This document shows positions 17,472 through 30,971 of a stretch of 64,000 nucleotides of DNA, piece after piece. This DNA comes from Erythrobacter sp. (lineage in GTDB: Bacteria > Pseudomonadota > Alphaproteobacteria > Sphingomonadales > Sphingomonadaceae), in the NCBI RefSeq assembly GCF_030066995.1, contig NZ_JASJAP010000002.1, positions 186,001 to 250,000 of the forward strand, read 5' to 3'. The notes under the pieces were generated by a model. The model searched no databases, had not been told where the DNA came from, and worked only from the letters and a program-made list of their open reading frames with translations. Numbering within the stretch: the stretch's first letter is position 1; each line of letters opens with the position of its first letter. Position numbers and translations under genes: made by a program.

Positions 17472-18944
17472 CTATGCCGTTACGGTATCGCTGGACGCAG
17501 CGCTTTTGGCCGAGGTGGGCTCGGCTGGGCCGGAGCGCTCCTGACGGGTTCCCGGGCGCGTTTCGGGGCGGTTTTGCAGGACGCCGCGACCGCGCGCCGA
17601 TTCGATCCGGCGGCAATAGGAATTGAGCCCGATCTGCAATCCGATGATCATCAGCATGACCGGCTGATAGGCAATCCCCTGGAAGGTCGCTCCCACCAGA
17701 TAGACAAGGCTCGCCAGCTGGAGCGCGGTGGCCATGGGAGCGATCCACCCTTCATCGTCTCCAGGATCGCCCGCAGCGTCGCGGTCTTTTGCAAACCCAG
17801 CGCGTTCGCGCGCGCGCCAGCGCCGCGCAATCCGCTCCATCTGCCACAGACCCAGCGCGTGCAGCGCCAGCCAGATCGTCAGCCCCGGCCAGCCCTGCTC
17901 ACCGAGAACTTCGAAGAAGGCGGAGTGAAACGCGCGCGCTTCGTCGGTCACTTCGACATACTCGACAACGCTCGTATTGCCGCTCTCGGCCCTCACCGGC
18001 ATGCGATAGGTGAAGCTGTTGCCAAGGAAGGCGTCGAAGCCTCCGCCAAGCGGCTTGTCCTCGACATATTCGAGCGTCCATTTCCAAACCGCAACACGGG
18101 TGGAGGCGCTCTCGTCCCCGTCAGGCTCGGCGATCGTGGCCATTCGCTCATAATAGCTCTGCGGCAGGAAAGGCAGAGCGGCGAGGCCGAGAGCGGCGGC
18201 TCCGCCCAGATAAAGCGCGCGCCGCTTTGTGTAGCGCAGCATCAGAACGCCAAGCGCGGCGATACAGACAAGGCCCGTGCGCGCCTCGGTGCCAATCGGG
18301 ATAAGCAGACAGGCGAAGATGAGCCCGGCGGCAAACGCGCTCACCGTCCAGTGCGGCCGGAAGATAGTGCCATACCGCGTGAACCACCAGATCAACGGGA
18401 TGAGCGCAATCGCCACCGTCGCGAGCGTCGAGCTTTCGTAGATCCCGCTGTTGTCATCGACGAAGAAATTGAGGTTTTCGTACCCGCCACCGCCCAGCAC
18501 CGTCTTCATGCCGGTTGCAATCACGATCATGCCGACGCTCAGAACAAGGGTCAGCGCCAGCGCTTCGAGCCGCGCGCGCGTGGTTAGCGTGAAGGGGAGG
18601 AAGATTGCGAAAACCAGCGCCTTCCACACCCAGTCCCATTTCGTCTGCGCGGCTTCGGGAAACTCCGCGTTCCCGGTCGTCCAGAAGCAGTAGGCAAGCA
18701 AGGCAAGCAACAGGCCCTGTCGCATAGAGAAGCCGACCGCCTCCTTGCGATCAAGAACGACATATCCGCCAAACGCGGCAAGGAAGGCGATCAGCGAAAT
18801 CTGAAGGTTCTCGATAAGCCCCCAGGCGATACGCTGGGGCGCGATGATATCGATGTAGATGTAGAGCAGCACCCACAAGAACGGTCGACGCAAACCGAGC
18901 AGCAACACATAGGCCGCAAAAGCGAGGAAGACCGCGCCCAGCAT
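17472..18944 (-). CDS. O-antigen ligase-like protein, exosortase-A-associated type
   Basis: 490 residues with about ten membrane helices in the first 440 residues, and a polar Arg/Pro/Ser-rich tail. The long periplasmic loop and the AFHSAFFEVLGEQGWPGL segment (with the ligase-type His) belong to the Wzy/WaaL ligase superfamily. The N-terminal IYIDIIAPQRIAWGL region resembles the putative O-glycosylation ligases that accompany exosortase A. It probably moves a lipid-linked glycan onto an acceptor at the outer face of the inner membrane. Its start overlaps the stop of the small gene upstream by one base, and a divergent glycosyltransferase of the same system follows. Confidence 0.85.
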   Translation of the reverse strand: MLGAVFLAFAAYVLLLGLRRPFLWVLLYIYIDIIAPQRIAWGLIENLQISLIAFLAAFGGYVVLDRKEAVGFSMRQGLLLALLAYCFWTTGNAEFPEAAQTKWDWVWKALVFAIFLPFTLTTRARLEALALTLVLSVGMIVIATGMKTVLGGGGYENLNFFVDDNSGIYESSTLATVAIALIPLIWWFTRYGTIFRPHWTVSAFAAGLIFACLLIPIGTEARTGLVCIAALGVLMLRYTKRRALYLGGAAALGLAALPFLPQSYYERMATIAEPDGDESASTRVAVWKWTLEYVEDKPLGGGFDAFLGNSFTYRMPVRAESGNTSVVEYVEVTDEARAFHSAFFEVLGEQGWPGLTIWLALHALGLWQMERIARRWRARERAGFAKDRDAAGDPGDDEGWIAPMATALQLASLVYLVGATFQGIAYQPVMLMIIGLQIGLNSYCRRIESARGRGVLQNRPETRPGTRQERSGPAEPTSAKSAASSDTVTA

Positions 18945-19132
18945 CAGGTCGCCCGATCCTGTCTCAACGGCTTGGTACCGGGCTTCGAGCGGCGAGAAGC
19001 CTGGCGCTGTTGGTTCGTCTTCCGCAGTTTTTCGAGCAAGGGATCGACGTCAACCTGCCCGCGCGCGGCCAAGCGCAGAAAAGCCAGCGCAAGCAGGCCG
19101 TGGCCAATGGAAAGGGCAATGTAATCGATCAT
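18944..19132 (-). CDS. Small membrane-anchored protein upstream of the O-ligase
   Basis: 62 residues from MIDYIALSIGHG; an upstream ATG at 19159 would add nine residues. A hydrophobic segment (about residues 3-22) is followed by a charged basic tail (EKLRKTNQQRQASRR). The stop codon overlaps the ATG of the ligase gene (TGATG), which strongly suggests translational coupling and that the gene is real. I do not recognise a domain; a small accessory of the exosortase-A glycan genes is the likely role. Confidence 0.68.
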   Translation of the reverse strand: MIDYIALSIGHGLLALAFLRLAARGQVDVDPLLEKLRKTNQQRQASRRSKPGTKPLRQDRAT

Positions 19133-19195
19133 GCTCGCGCGCTGTCTTTGCGACGCCATGGGTAACGCCCGCAAACGGACGATAGGGCAATGCAG

Positions 19196-19226
19196 TTGAC
19201 GCCTCGTTAAGCACGTCGAGGCTAGG
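19196..19226 (+). promoter_or_regulatory. Candidate promoter of the glycosyltransferase gene
   Basis: TTGACG (19196-19201), then CTCGTTAAGCAC, then GCTAGG (19221-19226). The same arrangement occurs before the PilZ gene at 40223-40252 with one base less in the spacer. The repeated pattern suggests a shared promoter or regulator site; GTTAA resembles a CtrA half-site. The function is inferred. Confidence 0.4.
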
Positions 19227-19236
19227 CCTTCAGATC

Positions 19237-20553
19237 ATGATGCGCGTCCTTCACGTTCTCGATCACTCGCTGCCGCTGCACAGCGGCTACGCGTTCCGCA
19301 CGCGCGCCATACTCAAGGCGCAGCAGGCGATCGGGTTGGAGGTGCGCGCGGTCACCGGCCCGCGCCATGCAGCCGAAGTCTCCGGGAAATCCGAGGCTGG
19401 GGCGGTGGAGCGCATCGAGGGGCTGACATTCCACCGCACCGCTGGAGGGGCCGCCGGCCCCCTTCTGGTACGCGAGCTGCGAGAGGTCAGCGCGCTCACC
19501 GCCTCGATCAAGACTATCGCAAAAGAGTGGCGCCCGCACGTCGTCCACGCCCATTCCCCCGCCTTGTGCGGAGCCGCGGGCTTGCGCGCGGCGAGAGCTT
19601 TAGGCGTCCCGTTCGTCTACGAGATCCGCGCGTTCTGGGAAGACGCCGCGGTCGGCAACAAAACCGGCGTCGAAGGCTCGGCCAAATACCGCCTTACCCG
19701 CGCTGTCGAGACCGAAGTGGCGCGCCAGGCGGACGCGGTCTTTACGATTTGCGACGGCCTGCGCGATGATCTCGCGGCGCGCGGCCTTCCAGCGGGCAAG
19801 ATCGGGGTGATGCGCAATGGGGTCGATCTGACGCTTTTCGGCGATCCGCCGCCACGCGATCACGCGTTGGCCAGAGCGCTGGGGCTTGTCGAAGGCGCGA
19901 GCGTGATCGGCTATGTCGGCAGCTTGTACGATTATGAAGGCGTCGATGATCTTATCGCCGCCATGCCGATGTTGCGCGCCGAGCATCCCGGCGCGCGGCT
20001 CCTTGTGGTGGGCGGTGGCAACATGGAAGAGGCGTGGCGCCTCGCCGCAGAGCGGCTACCCGAGCGCGATACGGTGATTTTTGCAGGCCGCGTTCCCCAC
20101 ACGCAGGTCGAGCGCCATTATTCGCTCATCGACGTTCTCGCCTATCCGCGCAAGCGCTCGCGCCTGACCGATCTTGTCACCCCTCTCAAACCGCTCGAAG
20201 CGATGGCGCAGCGCCGGTTGGTGGCCGCATCGGATGTCGGCGGGCACCGCGAACTGATCGAAGACGGGGTCACCGGCGCGCTGTTTTCAGCCGACGACCC
20301 TGCGGCGTGCGCCACCGCTCTTTCAGAGCTGCTGACAGCGCGCGAGGTGTGGCCCGCGATGCGCGCAGCAGCCCTCGCCCGTGTTCACGAGCGTCACGAC
20401 TGGGCGCGCAACGTGGAACGTTATCATTCCGTTTACCATCACCTGTTAACCATTCTTAAGCGCGAAAGCGGAGGACCGTCCGACATCTCGGCGCGGGCGA
20501 ATGCCACTGTGAGATCGCGGACAGACGAAGAGAAAGCGCGCGCGCAAGGGTGA
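19237..20553 (+). CDS. Glycosyltransferase, exosortase-A-system-associated (GT4-like)
   Basis: 438 residues. GT-B fold: the N-terminal MRVLHVLDHSLPLHSGYAFR is a hallmark of the glycosyltransferases found with exosortase A, and the C-terminal half has the nucleotide-sugar site (IGYVGSLYDYEGVDDLI and later KPLEAMAQRRLVAASDVGG). It should add sugars to a glycan precursor in the cytoplasm, with the divergent O-ligase gene transferring the product. The second codon is also ATG, so the start may be 19240. The tail after about residue 410 is polar and not part of the fold. Confidence 0.9.
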   Translation: MMRVLHVLDHSLPLHSGYAFRTRAILKAQQAIGLEVRAVTGPRHAAEVSGKSEAGAVERIEGLTFHRTAGGAAGPLLVRELREVSALTASIKTIAKEWRPHVVHAHSPALCGAAGLRAARALGVPFVYEIRAFWEDAAVGNKTGVEGSAKYRLTRAVETEVARQADAVFTICDGLRDDLAARGLPAGKIGVMRNGVDLTLFGDPPPRDHALARALGLVEGASVIGYVGSLYDYEGVDDLIAAMPMLRAEHPGARLLVVGGGNMEEAWRLAAERLPERDTVIFAGRVPHTQVERHYSLIDVLAYPRKRSRLTDLVTPLKPLEAMAQRRLVAASDVGGHRELIEDGVTGALFSADDPAACATALSELLTAREVWPAMRAAALARVHERHDWARNVERYHSVYHHLLTILKRESGGPSDISARANATVRSRTDEEKARAQG

Positions 20554-20611
20554 GGCCCTCGCGCATCGCGTGCCGGTTCCCAAGCGCAGGGACTGAAAGG
20601 TGTGGGGCGCC

Positions 20612-21712
20612 ATGGCAAGTGAAGAAACGCGGGCGAACGCCGAGCGCAAGGCCGCGGAACAGAAAGCCAAGGACGACGCCAAGGTCGCGGCGCGCTCATG
20701 GCGTCATCTGGCTCTCGCCGCCCTTCCAACGAAAGCCATTGCTCGCCATCGCTTCTTCGTTGCGATCCTTGCGGTCTGGGGCGCGGCCCTGCTCGGCCTG
20801 AGCGTTCTGTCTCTCTCAAACGCCGACATGACGGGGCTCTCGGCGCTTCTGGGCTTTGGGCCTTCCGCTCGCTTGAGCATCGCCGCCATCGCTGCGATCA
20901 TCGGAGGCGCCGTTGCGGCGCTGGTCGCGCGCGCGCTGCGCCAATCGCTGACACGCGGTGCGCAGGCTGAACCGACGCATAGCGACCCCGAACATGACCT
21001 TATTCCATTCGCCCCAACTCCGATCGACCCCGCCTCGGATCTTGGCGAGGAAAACCAGGAGATTGGCGAGCAAGACGATCCTGTTGCGCCAGCCGAGGTC
21101 GATCGCATCGATGACCAGCGTGAGAGCGCCAATATACAGGACGCGGTTACCGAACGCGCCGACGCGCCCGATGTCGATGAGGAGACGCAAGCGGCGCCTG
21201 CAAAGGCCCCGCCAGCCGCCGCGAGTGAGGAGCTTGACCTTGGCGCGTACACCGAGGTCGAAGAGGACCGCGATTTTGAAGAAGCGGAAAAGGCCGCCGC
21301 CAGCGCCGCTTCGGCGCTTTTGCTGGCATCCAGAGCCTCGGCCCAATCGGGCGTTGAGAAACTGCGTCAGACCGCGCCGGGGGACCTTAGTCTTGTCCAA
21401 CTGGTCGAACGTTTCGCAGCGGCCTTGAACGATCTTCAGCCGACACGTTCGGAAAGCGGCGCTGCGCGCACGCTGCCGGACATCGGTCCGGAGCGCGAAC
21501 GCGCATTGGCGGAGGCGCTCAAGGTGCTTGAAGCCTTCACCGAGAACGAACGCACGCCAGCGCCAGTCACTAAGAAAACCCGCAAACCGGGGCGCTTTGG
21601 CGCATCTTTCGGCGGGCAGGCCAGCGGTCCGAGCCCCTCTTCGCCCAGCGATGCCGAGCGCGATCTGCGCGAGGCACTTGCAAAGCTCCAGAACCTGCAG
21701 GGCGCGGCCTGA
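20612..21712 (+). CDS. Hypothetical membrane protein with acidic linker
   Basis: 366 residues from MASEETRANAERK. A charged N-terminal 40 residues is followed by two hydrophobic helices (about residues 48-70 and 84-106) and then a long acidic Asp/Glu/Ala/Pro-rich region. A more ordered stretch of about 60 residues near LRQTAPGDLSLVQLVERFAAALNDL precedes a basic low-complexity tail. I do not recognise a family. The upstream GTG at 20600 was rejected because AAAGG then lies at the right distance only for the ATG at 20612. It lies 58 bp after the glycosyltransferase gene. Confidence 0.72.
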   Translation: MASEETRANAERKAAEQKAKDDAKVAARSWRHLALAALPTKAIARHRFFVAILAVWGAALLGLSVLSLSNADMTGLSALLGFGPSARLSIAAIAAIIGGAVAALVARALRQSLTRGAQAEPTHSDPEHDLIPFAPTPIDPASDLGEENQEIGEQDDPVAPAEVDRIDDQRESANIQDAVTERADAPDVDEETQAAPAKAPPAAASEELDLGAYTEVEEDRDFEEAEKAAASAASALLLASRASAQSGVEKLRQTAPGDLSLVQLVERFAAALNDLQPTRSESGAARTLPDIGPERERALAEALKVLEAFTENERTPAPVTKKTRKPGRFGASFGGQASGPSPSSPSDAERDLREALAKLQNLQGAA

Positions 21713-22035
21713 TAGCCGGCAACCCGCTGGCAGCGCAATCCGGCCCCAAGACCAGGTCCGAAAGGGATGCAAAATCCTCACGCTCGCGCGACTTTGCGTA
21801 AGCTGCACGCAACAGCGTTAAAGGCAAGCTTTACTCAGGCGTAATATTCCGTCGCACTGCGCGGTTGCAAAACCATTTTTTGCTTGGCAAGGGAGTGAGC
21901 GAAACGCTCCTTGTTCTGACTCGTTTTCAGCACAGGGTCTGAGAGCACGCCGTCTGGCTCCCCAACAGCACCCTTGGCACACCGCCAATGTGCACGCATC
22001 GCCAGGGCCGGCATCTGACAGGATGAACGCACACC
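21713..22035. other. 323-bp intergenic region before gltB
   Basis: No convincing gene is present. It holds a short imperfect hairpin just after the preceding stop (GCCGGC/GCTGGC) and, nearer gltB, GGAGTGAGCG-AAA-CGCTCC at about 21890-21912, which can fold. The long distance suggests that the gltB promoter and a leader lie here. I could not pick a convincing -35/-10 pair. Confidence 0.5.
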
Positions 22036-26688
<4,653 letters not shown>

Positions 26689-26702
26689 CTTGTGTTGATA
26701 CC

Positions 26703-26786
26703 GTCATTGCGAGGAGCGAAGCGACGCGGCAATGCAGGGCCGCTGAGCTCAAACGCTCTGGATTGCTTCGCTTCGCTCGCAATGAC
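26703..26786. repeat. Inverted-repeat (REP/MITE-like) element between gltB and gltD
   Basis: The 84-bp element begins GTCATTGCGAG and ends CTCGCAATGAC, a perfect terminal inverted repeat that extends one base further on each side, with imperfectly complementary interior (GGAGCGAAGCGACG against CTTCGCTTCG). It is of the GTCATTGCGAGGAGCGAAG type scattered through many bacterial genomes. It can fold into a long hairpin in the gltBD message. Confidence 0.85.
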
Positions 26787-26810
26787 GAATTGATTTGAGG
26801 TAGAACAAAC

Positions 26811-28247
26811 GTGGGCAAAGACACCGGATTTCTGGAACTCGATCGGCGCGAGCGCGATTATCTCGACCCGAAAGAGCGCCTGAACAATTACCGCGAATTC
26901 GTGGTGCAGCCGAGCGACAAGGTGCTTTCGGACCAGGCCTCGCGCTGTATGGATTGCGGCATTCCCTATTGTCACAATGGCTGTCCGGTGAACAACCTGA
27001 TCCCGGACTGGAACCACCTCGTCTACGAGAACGACTGGAAGACCGCGCTCGACCTGCTGCACAGCACGAACAACTTCCCCGAATTCACCGGCCGCATCTG
27101 CCCCGCTCCGTGCGAGGCCAGCTGCACCCTCAACATCATCGACCAGCCGGTCACCATCAAATCGATCGAGTGCGCGATCATCGATCGGGGCTGGAAGGAA
27201 GGCTGGGTCCACCCACAGATCCCCGAGACCAAGACGGGCAAGTCGGTCGCGATTGTGGGCTCCGGCCCCGCCGGACTCGCCTGCGCGCAGCAGCTCGCGC
27301 GCGCCGGGCACAGCGTCACCGTGTTCGAAAAGAGCGACCGCATCGGCGGTCTGCTGCGCTACGGCATTCCCGACTTCAAGATGGAAAAGCACCTCATCAA
27401 TCGCCGCGCGGTGCAGATGGAAGCCGAAGGTGTCGAATTCCGCACCAGCAAGGAAGTCGGCGTCGATGTATCCTTCGCCAGCCTTAAGGAGAACTTCGAC
27501 GCGGTCGTGCTCGCGGGCGGAGCCGAGGACGCGCGCCCTCTGGGCATTCCGGGCGCCGAAATGAATGGCGTGCGACTGGCGATGGAGTTCCTGACCCAGC
27601 AGAACAAGCGCAATGCGGGCGATGACGAACTGCGCGCCGCGCCGCGCGGCAGCCTGCTTGCGACGGGCAAGCATGTCGTCGTCATCGGCGGCGGCGACAC
27701 CGGCTCGGACTGCGTGGGCACCTCGAACCGCCAGGGCGCCGCGTCCGTTACCCAGCTTGAGATCATGCCCAAGCCGCCCGAGCACGAAGACAAGGGGCTT
27801 ACCTGGCCCGACTGGCCGGTCAAGCTGCGCACCTCGTCGAGCCACGAAGAGGGCGTGGAGCGCGACTGGGCGGTGCTGACCAAGCGCGTGATCGGCGATG
27901 GCGAGACCGTCACCGGGCTCGAATGCGCACGGGTGGAATGGGTTGACGGCAAGATGCGCGAGATCGTCGGCAGCGAATTCACGATCAAGGCCGATCTGAT
28001 CCTCCTCGCAATGGGCTTTCTTGGCCCCAAGAAAAAGGGCCTGCTCGATCAGAGCGGTGTTGCGCTGACGGACCGTGGCAATGTCGAGGCGGACACCGAG
28101 CGGTACGCGACCAGCGAAGAAGGCGTCTTCGCCTGCGGCGACATGCGGCGCGGTCAAAGCCTTGTCGTCTGGGCCATCCGCGAAGGCCGCCAATGCGCGC
28201 GCAGCGTCGATGAAGCGCTGATGGGCGCAAGCGAGCTGCCGCGCTGA
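26811..28247 (+). CDS. gltD: Glutamate synthase small subunit
   Basis: 478 residues, starting with GTG preceded by GAGGTAG. It passes electrons from NADPH through FAD and two 4Fe-4S clusters to GltB. The cluster cysteines are in [17 protein letters not shown] and CPAPCEASC. The FAD site is [17 protein letters not shown] (about residue 147) and the NADPH site is GGGDTGSDC (about residue 293). The distance to gltB (122 bp) is larger than usual only because of the inserted repeat. Confidence 0.97.
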   Translation: MGKDTGFLELDRRERDYLDPKERLNNYREFVVQPSDKVLSDQASRCMDCGIPYCHNGCPVNNLIPDWNHLVYENDWKTALDLLHSTNNFPEFTGRICPAPCEASCTLNIIDQPVTIKSIECAIIDRGWKEGWVHPQIPETKTGKSVAIVGSGPAGLACAQQLARAGHSVTVFEKSDRIGGLLRYGIPDFKMEKHLINRRAVQMEAEGVEFRTSKEVGVDVSFASLKENFDAVVLAGGAEDARPLGIPGAEMNGVRLAMEFLTQQNKRNAGDDELRAAPRGSLLATGKHVVVIGGGDTGSDCVGTSNRQGAASVTQLEIMPKPPEHEDKGLTWPDWPVKLRTSSSHEEGVERDWAVLTKRVIGDGETVTGLECARVEWVDGKMREIVGSEFTIKADLILLAMGFLGPKKKGLLDQSGVALTDRGNVEADTERYATSEEGVFACGDMRRGQSLVVWAIREGRQCARSVDEALMGASELPR

Positions 28248-28284
28248 CCGACCCGCGCTGGCCGCAAAGCGCTTGGAACGCTGT

Positions 28285-28815
28285 GTGAACAGGCGCTACC
28301 TGATCACCGGATGCTCGGGCGGTGGCAAGTCGACGCTGGCCCATCGCCTGGAAGCGCGCGGATATAGCGTCGTTCACGAACCCGGCCTGCGCGTGATCCA
28401 TCGCGGCGGTCCGAAGCCCTGGGAGGACCGTCTCGGGTTTTTCGAAGCCGTTACCGCGATGTCGCTCGCCGACCTCGACTGTCCCGTGCCCGAGGATGCA
28501 CCGACATTTCACGATCGCGGGTTATTCGATGCCCTGTCAGGCCGCGCGAGCCGAACCAAGGTTCCGATCACCGAATTGATACCGAGCGGGTTCTCCTACG
28601 CACAGCCGGTGTTCTTCGCCCCGCCCTGGCCCGAGATCTACGAGCGCACGCCGGATCGTCCGCACTCCTTCGAAATGGCGCGAGACGAGGCCGACCGCTT
28701 GCGGCGCGATCTGACGGCGCTCAAGATCGGGGTTGTAGAACTCCCAAAAGCGAGCGTGGAAGAGCGGGTCGAACTGGTTCTCGAAGCCGCGCTCGGACAC
28801 CGGGGTCAAAGCTAG
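28285..28815 (+). CDS. P-loop ATPase/kinase-like protein (AAA family)
   Basis: 176 residues, with GTG at 28285 chosen (VNRRYLITGCSGGGKST); TTG at 28273 is an alternative. Walker A is GCSGGGKST at about residues 8-16. A Walker-B/switch-like TFHDRGLFDAL lies near residue 77. The overall pattern (ARGYSVVHEPGLRVI, later ERVELVLEAAL) matches small AAA/nucleotide-kinase-like ATPases of unknown substrate common in Proteobacteria. It starts 37 bp after gltD on the same strand, so it may be cotranscribed. Confidence 0.82.
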   Translation: MNRRYLITGCSGGGKSTLAHRLEARGYSVVHEPGLRVIHRGGPKPWEDRLGFFEAVTAMSLADLDCPVPEDAPTFHDRGLFDALSGRASRTKVPITELIPSGFSYAQPVFFAPPWPEIYERTPDRPHSFEMARDEADRLRRDLTALKIGVVELPKASVEERVELVLEAALGHRGQS

Positions 28816-28858
28816 CAGCACTCGCCCGAGCCGCCCGCTTTGACTTGTCGAAAGTGCG

Positions 28859-29545
28859 TCAAAGCGCCCAGTCGATGCCCCCGCGCCCATTCGCTTCCAG
28901 AAACGCGTTCGCCTGACTGAACGGCTTTGAACCGAAGAAGCCATTGTGCGCCGAGAGCGGGCTGGGATGCGGGCTCGACAGCACCAGGTGATGCGCGCCG
29001 GAGCCGAGCGCTCTTATCCGCCCCGCCTTCTTCCTCGCATGGCTGCCCCACAGGATGAACACGGTGGGATCCCCGCGCTCCGCCACCGCTGCGACGCAAG
29101 CGTCCGTGATCGCGTCCCAGCCGCGCCCGGCGTGGCTGCCCGCCTTGCCCGCCTCGACCGTCAGCGTGTTGTTGAGCAGAAGGACGCCTTGCTCGGCCCA
29201 CTTGGTCAGGTTGCCATGGCTCGGACGCGCGAGCCCGAGATCGCTCTCCATCTCCTTGAAGATGTTCACCAGCGAGGGGGGAACCTTGACGCCGTCTTGC
29301 ACGGAAAACGCCAGACCATGCGCTTGTCCCGGCCCATGATAGGGGTCTTGCCCGAGGATGACGACCTTGACCGTATCGAGCGGGGTGAGCGCCAGCGCGG
29401 TCAGCCGGCTCCCTCGCGGGGGGTAGACCGCTTTGCCCGCGCCTTCCTCGGCGCGCAGCCAGCCACCCAGACGACGCGCTTCGGGACTGGCCAGCGCGGG
29501 ATCCAGCGTGTCTCGCCAGCTTTCAGGGATGGACTCAGCGGTCAT
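28859..29545 (-). CDS. ung: Uracil-DNA glycosylase (family 1)
   Basis: 228 residues from MTAESIPESW; a longer frame to 29710 lacks family similarity. It removes uracil from DNA. The water-activating motif GQDPYHGPGQAHGLAF, the substrate loop LLNNTLTVEAG, and the C-terminal HPSPLSAHNGFFG loop are all intact, so it should be active. It is convergent with the P-loop ATPase gene. Confidence 0.97.
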   Translation of the reverse strand: MTAESIPESWRDTLDPALASPEARRLGGWLRAEEGAGKAVYPPRGSRLTALALTPLDTVKVVILGQDPYHGPGQAHGLAFSVQDGVKVPPSLVNIFKEMESDLGLARPSHGNLTKWAEQGVLLLNNTLTVEAGKAGSHAGRGWDAITDACVAAVAERGDPTVFILWGSHARKKAGRIRALGSGAHHLVLSSPHPSPLSAHNGFFGSKPFSQANAFLEANGRGGIDWAL

Positions 29546-29628
29546 GGAGCCCAGGTTAGCGCGACCCGGGCGAGCCCCACCACACACCCCTTCCCACCTA
29601 TCCCCAATCCGCGTAGAGGGCGAACACA

Positions 29629-30249
29629 ATGACAGTGCATTTTCACGAAGAAGACTTGCCCGAAGGCGTGCTCCAGGGAACGGGCGCGCTTGCCGTCGAT
29701 ACGGAAACAATGGGTCTCATCACCTCCCGAGACAGGCTCTGCGTCGTGCAGATCAGCGATGGTTCGGGCGATGAGCATCTCGTGCGCTTTGGCGTTGGCA
29801 GCGAATACGACGCGCCGAACCTGTGCAAGATCCTCGCCGACGAAAGCCGCGTTAAGCTTTACCATTACGCCCGGTTCGATCTCGCGGCGATCCAGTATTA
29901 TCTGGGGGTGATGGCCGCGCCCGTTTTCTGCACCAAGATCGCCAGCAAGCTGGTGCGCACCTACACCGATCGGCACGGGCTGAAGAACCTTTCGAAAGAG
30001 CTGCTCGATGTCGACATGTCGAAACAGCAGCAATCCTCGGACTGGGGCGGTCCGATCCTGAGCGATGACCAGCGCGAATACGCGGCGTCCGATGTCCGCT
30101 ATCTGCACCGGCTGCGCGACGAACTGACGGTGAGGCTTGAACGCGAAGGGCGCCTGCATCTGGCTGAGGCGTGCTTTGAGTTTCTTCCCACCCGCGCATC
30201 GTTGGACATTGCCGGTTGGGCGGATCGCGATATCTTCAGCCACGAATAG
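29629..30249 (+). CDS. Ribonuclease D-like 3'-5' exonuclease (DEDDy)
   Basis: 206 residues, a single exonuclease domain lacking the HRDC domains of full-length RNase D. The DEDDy residues are visible: VDTETMGL (motif I), HYARFDLAAIQYY (motif II) and YAASDVRYLHRL (motif III). Short RNase D proteins of this kind stand just before lptC in many alphaproteobacteria, as here (54 bp gap), and may be cotranscribed. Confidence 0.94.
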   Translation: MTVHFHEEDLPEGVLQGTGALAVDTETMGLITSRDRLCVVQISDGSGDEHLVRFGVGSEYDAPNLCKILADESRVKLYHYARFDLAAIQYYLGVMAAPVFCTKIASKLVRTYTDRHGLKNLSKELLDVDMSKQQQSSDWGGPILSDDQREYAASDVRYLHRLRDELTVRLEREGRLHLAEACFEFLPTRASLDIAGWADRDIFSHE

Positions 30250-30302
30250 ACCCTGAGAAGGCCGGACGCAGGCCAGAGCCCGGAGAATGCAAGGCACACC
30301 AA

Positions 30303-30971
30303 ATGGTCATCAAGCGGCGCATAGAAACGAGCGAGGCAAAGGCTCTGCGCAGTCGGCGCCAGCATTTCGCCGCGCCCGGCGGTCGTCACGACAAGCTGGT
30401 TGGCTTTCTGGCCCGCGTCCTGCCCATCGGCGTCGGCGTGATCGCGGCGTTGATGGTCATCACCCCGCTTTCCCCTCGCGGCGAAGTCAGCTTTCTGCTC
30501 GATCGCAACGAAGTGTCGGTCATTGACGAGCGCCTGCGCGTGGACAACGCCATGTATCGCGGGCGCGACGATCAGGGGCGGCCCTTTTCCATCACGGCGG
30601 GCGAGGCCATTCAGCGCTCAAGCGTCGAGGGGCTGGTGCGCATGGACGATCTGATCGCCCAAATATTGCTGCCCGAAGGCCCGGCGCGCCTCTCGGCCAA
30701 TGGCGGCGTCTACGACATCGACGAGGATGTCGTGGACATTGACGGTCCTGTGCAATTGATCGCAGCGGATGGATACCGGATGACGGCCTCTGGTGTATCG
30801 GTGAGCCTTAAGAGGCGGGAGATGGTGGGAGACAAGGGTGTGACGGGCGAAATCCCGGCGGGGAATTTCACGGCAAAATCCATGCGCGCAGATCTTGCCG
30901 CGCGGACAGTCACGCTCGACGGCGACGCGCGCCTCACCGTGATCCCAGGCAAAGTGAGTATGCCCGAATGA
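30303..30971 (+). CDS. lptC: LPS export protein LptC
   Basis: 222 residues from MVIKRRIETSEAK; in-frame extension to 30216 overlaps the previous gene and is not expected. A membrane anchor (LPIGVGVIAALMVITPL, about residues 40-56) is followed by the periplasmic beta-jellyroll (RYRGRDDQ-like, SITAGEAIQRSS, GYRMTASGVSV). It bridges the inner-membrane LptBFG extractor and LptA. The stop codon overlaps the lptA start (ATGA). Confidence 0.93.
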   Translation: MVIKRRIETSEAKALRSRRQHFAAPGGRHDKLVGFLARVLPIGVGVIAALMVITPLSPRGEVSFLLDRNEVSVIDERLRVDNAMYRGRDDQGRPFSITAGEAIQRSSVEGLVRMDDLIAQILLPEGPARLSANGGVYDIDEDVVDIDGPVQLIAADGYRMTASGVSVSLKRREMVGDKGVTGEIPAGNFTAKSMRADLAARTVTLDGDARLTVIPGKVSMPE

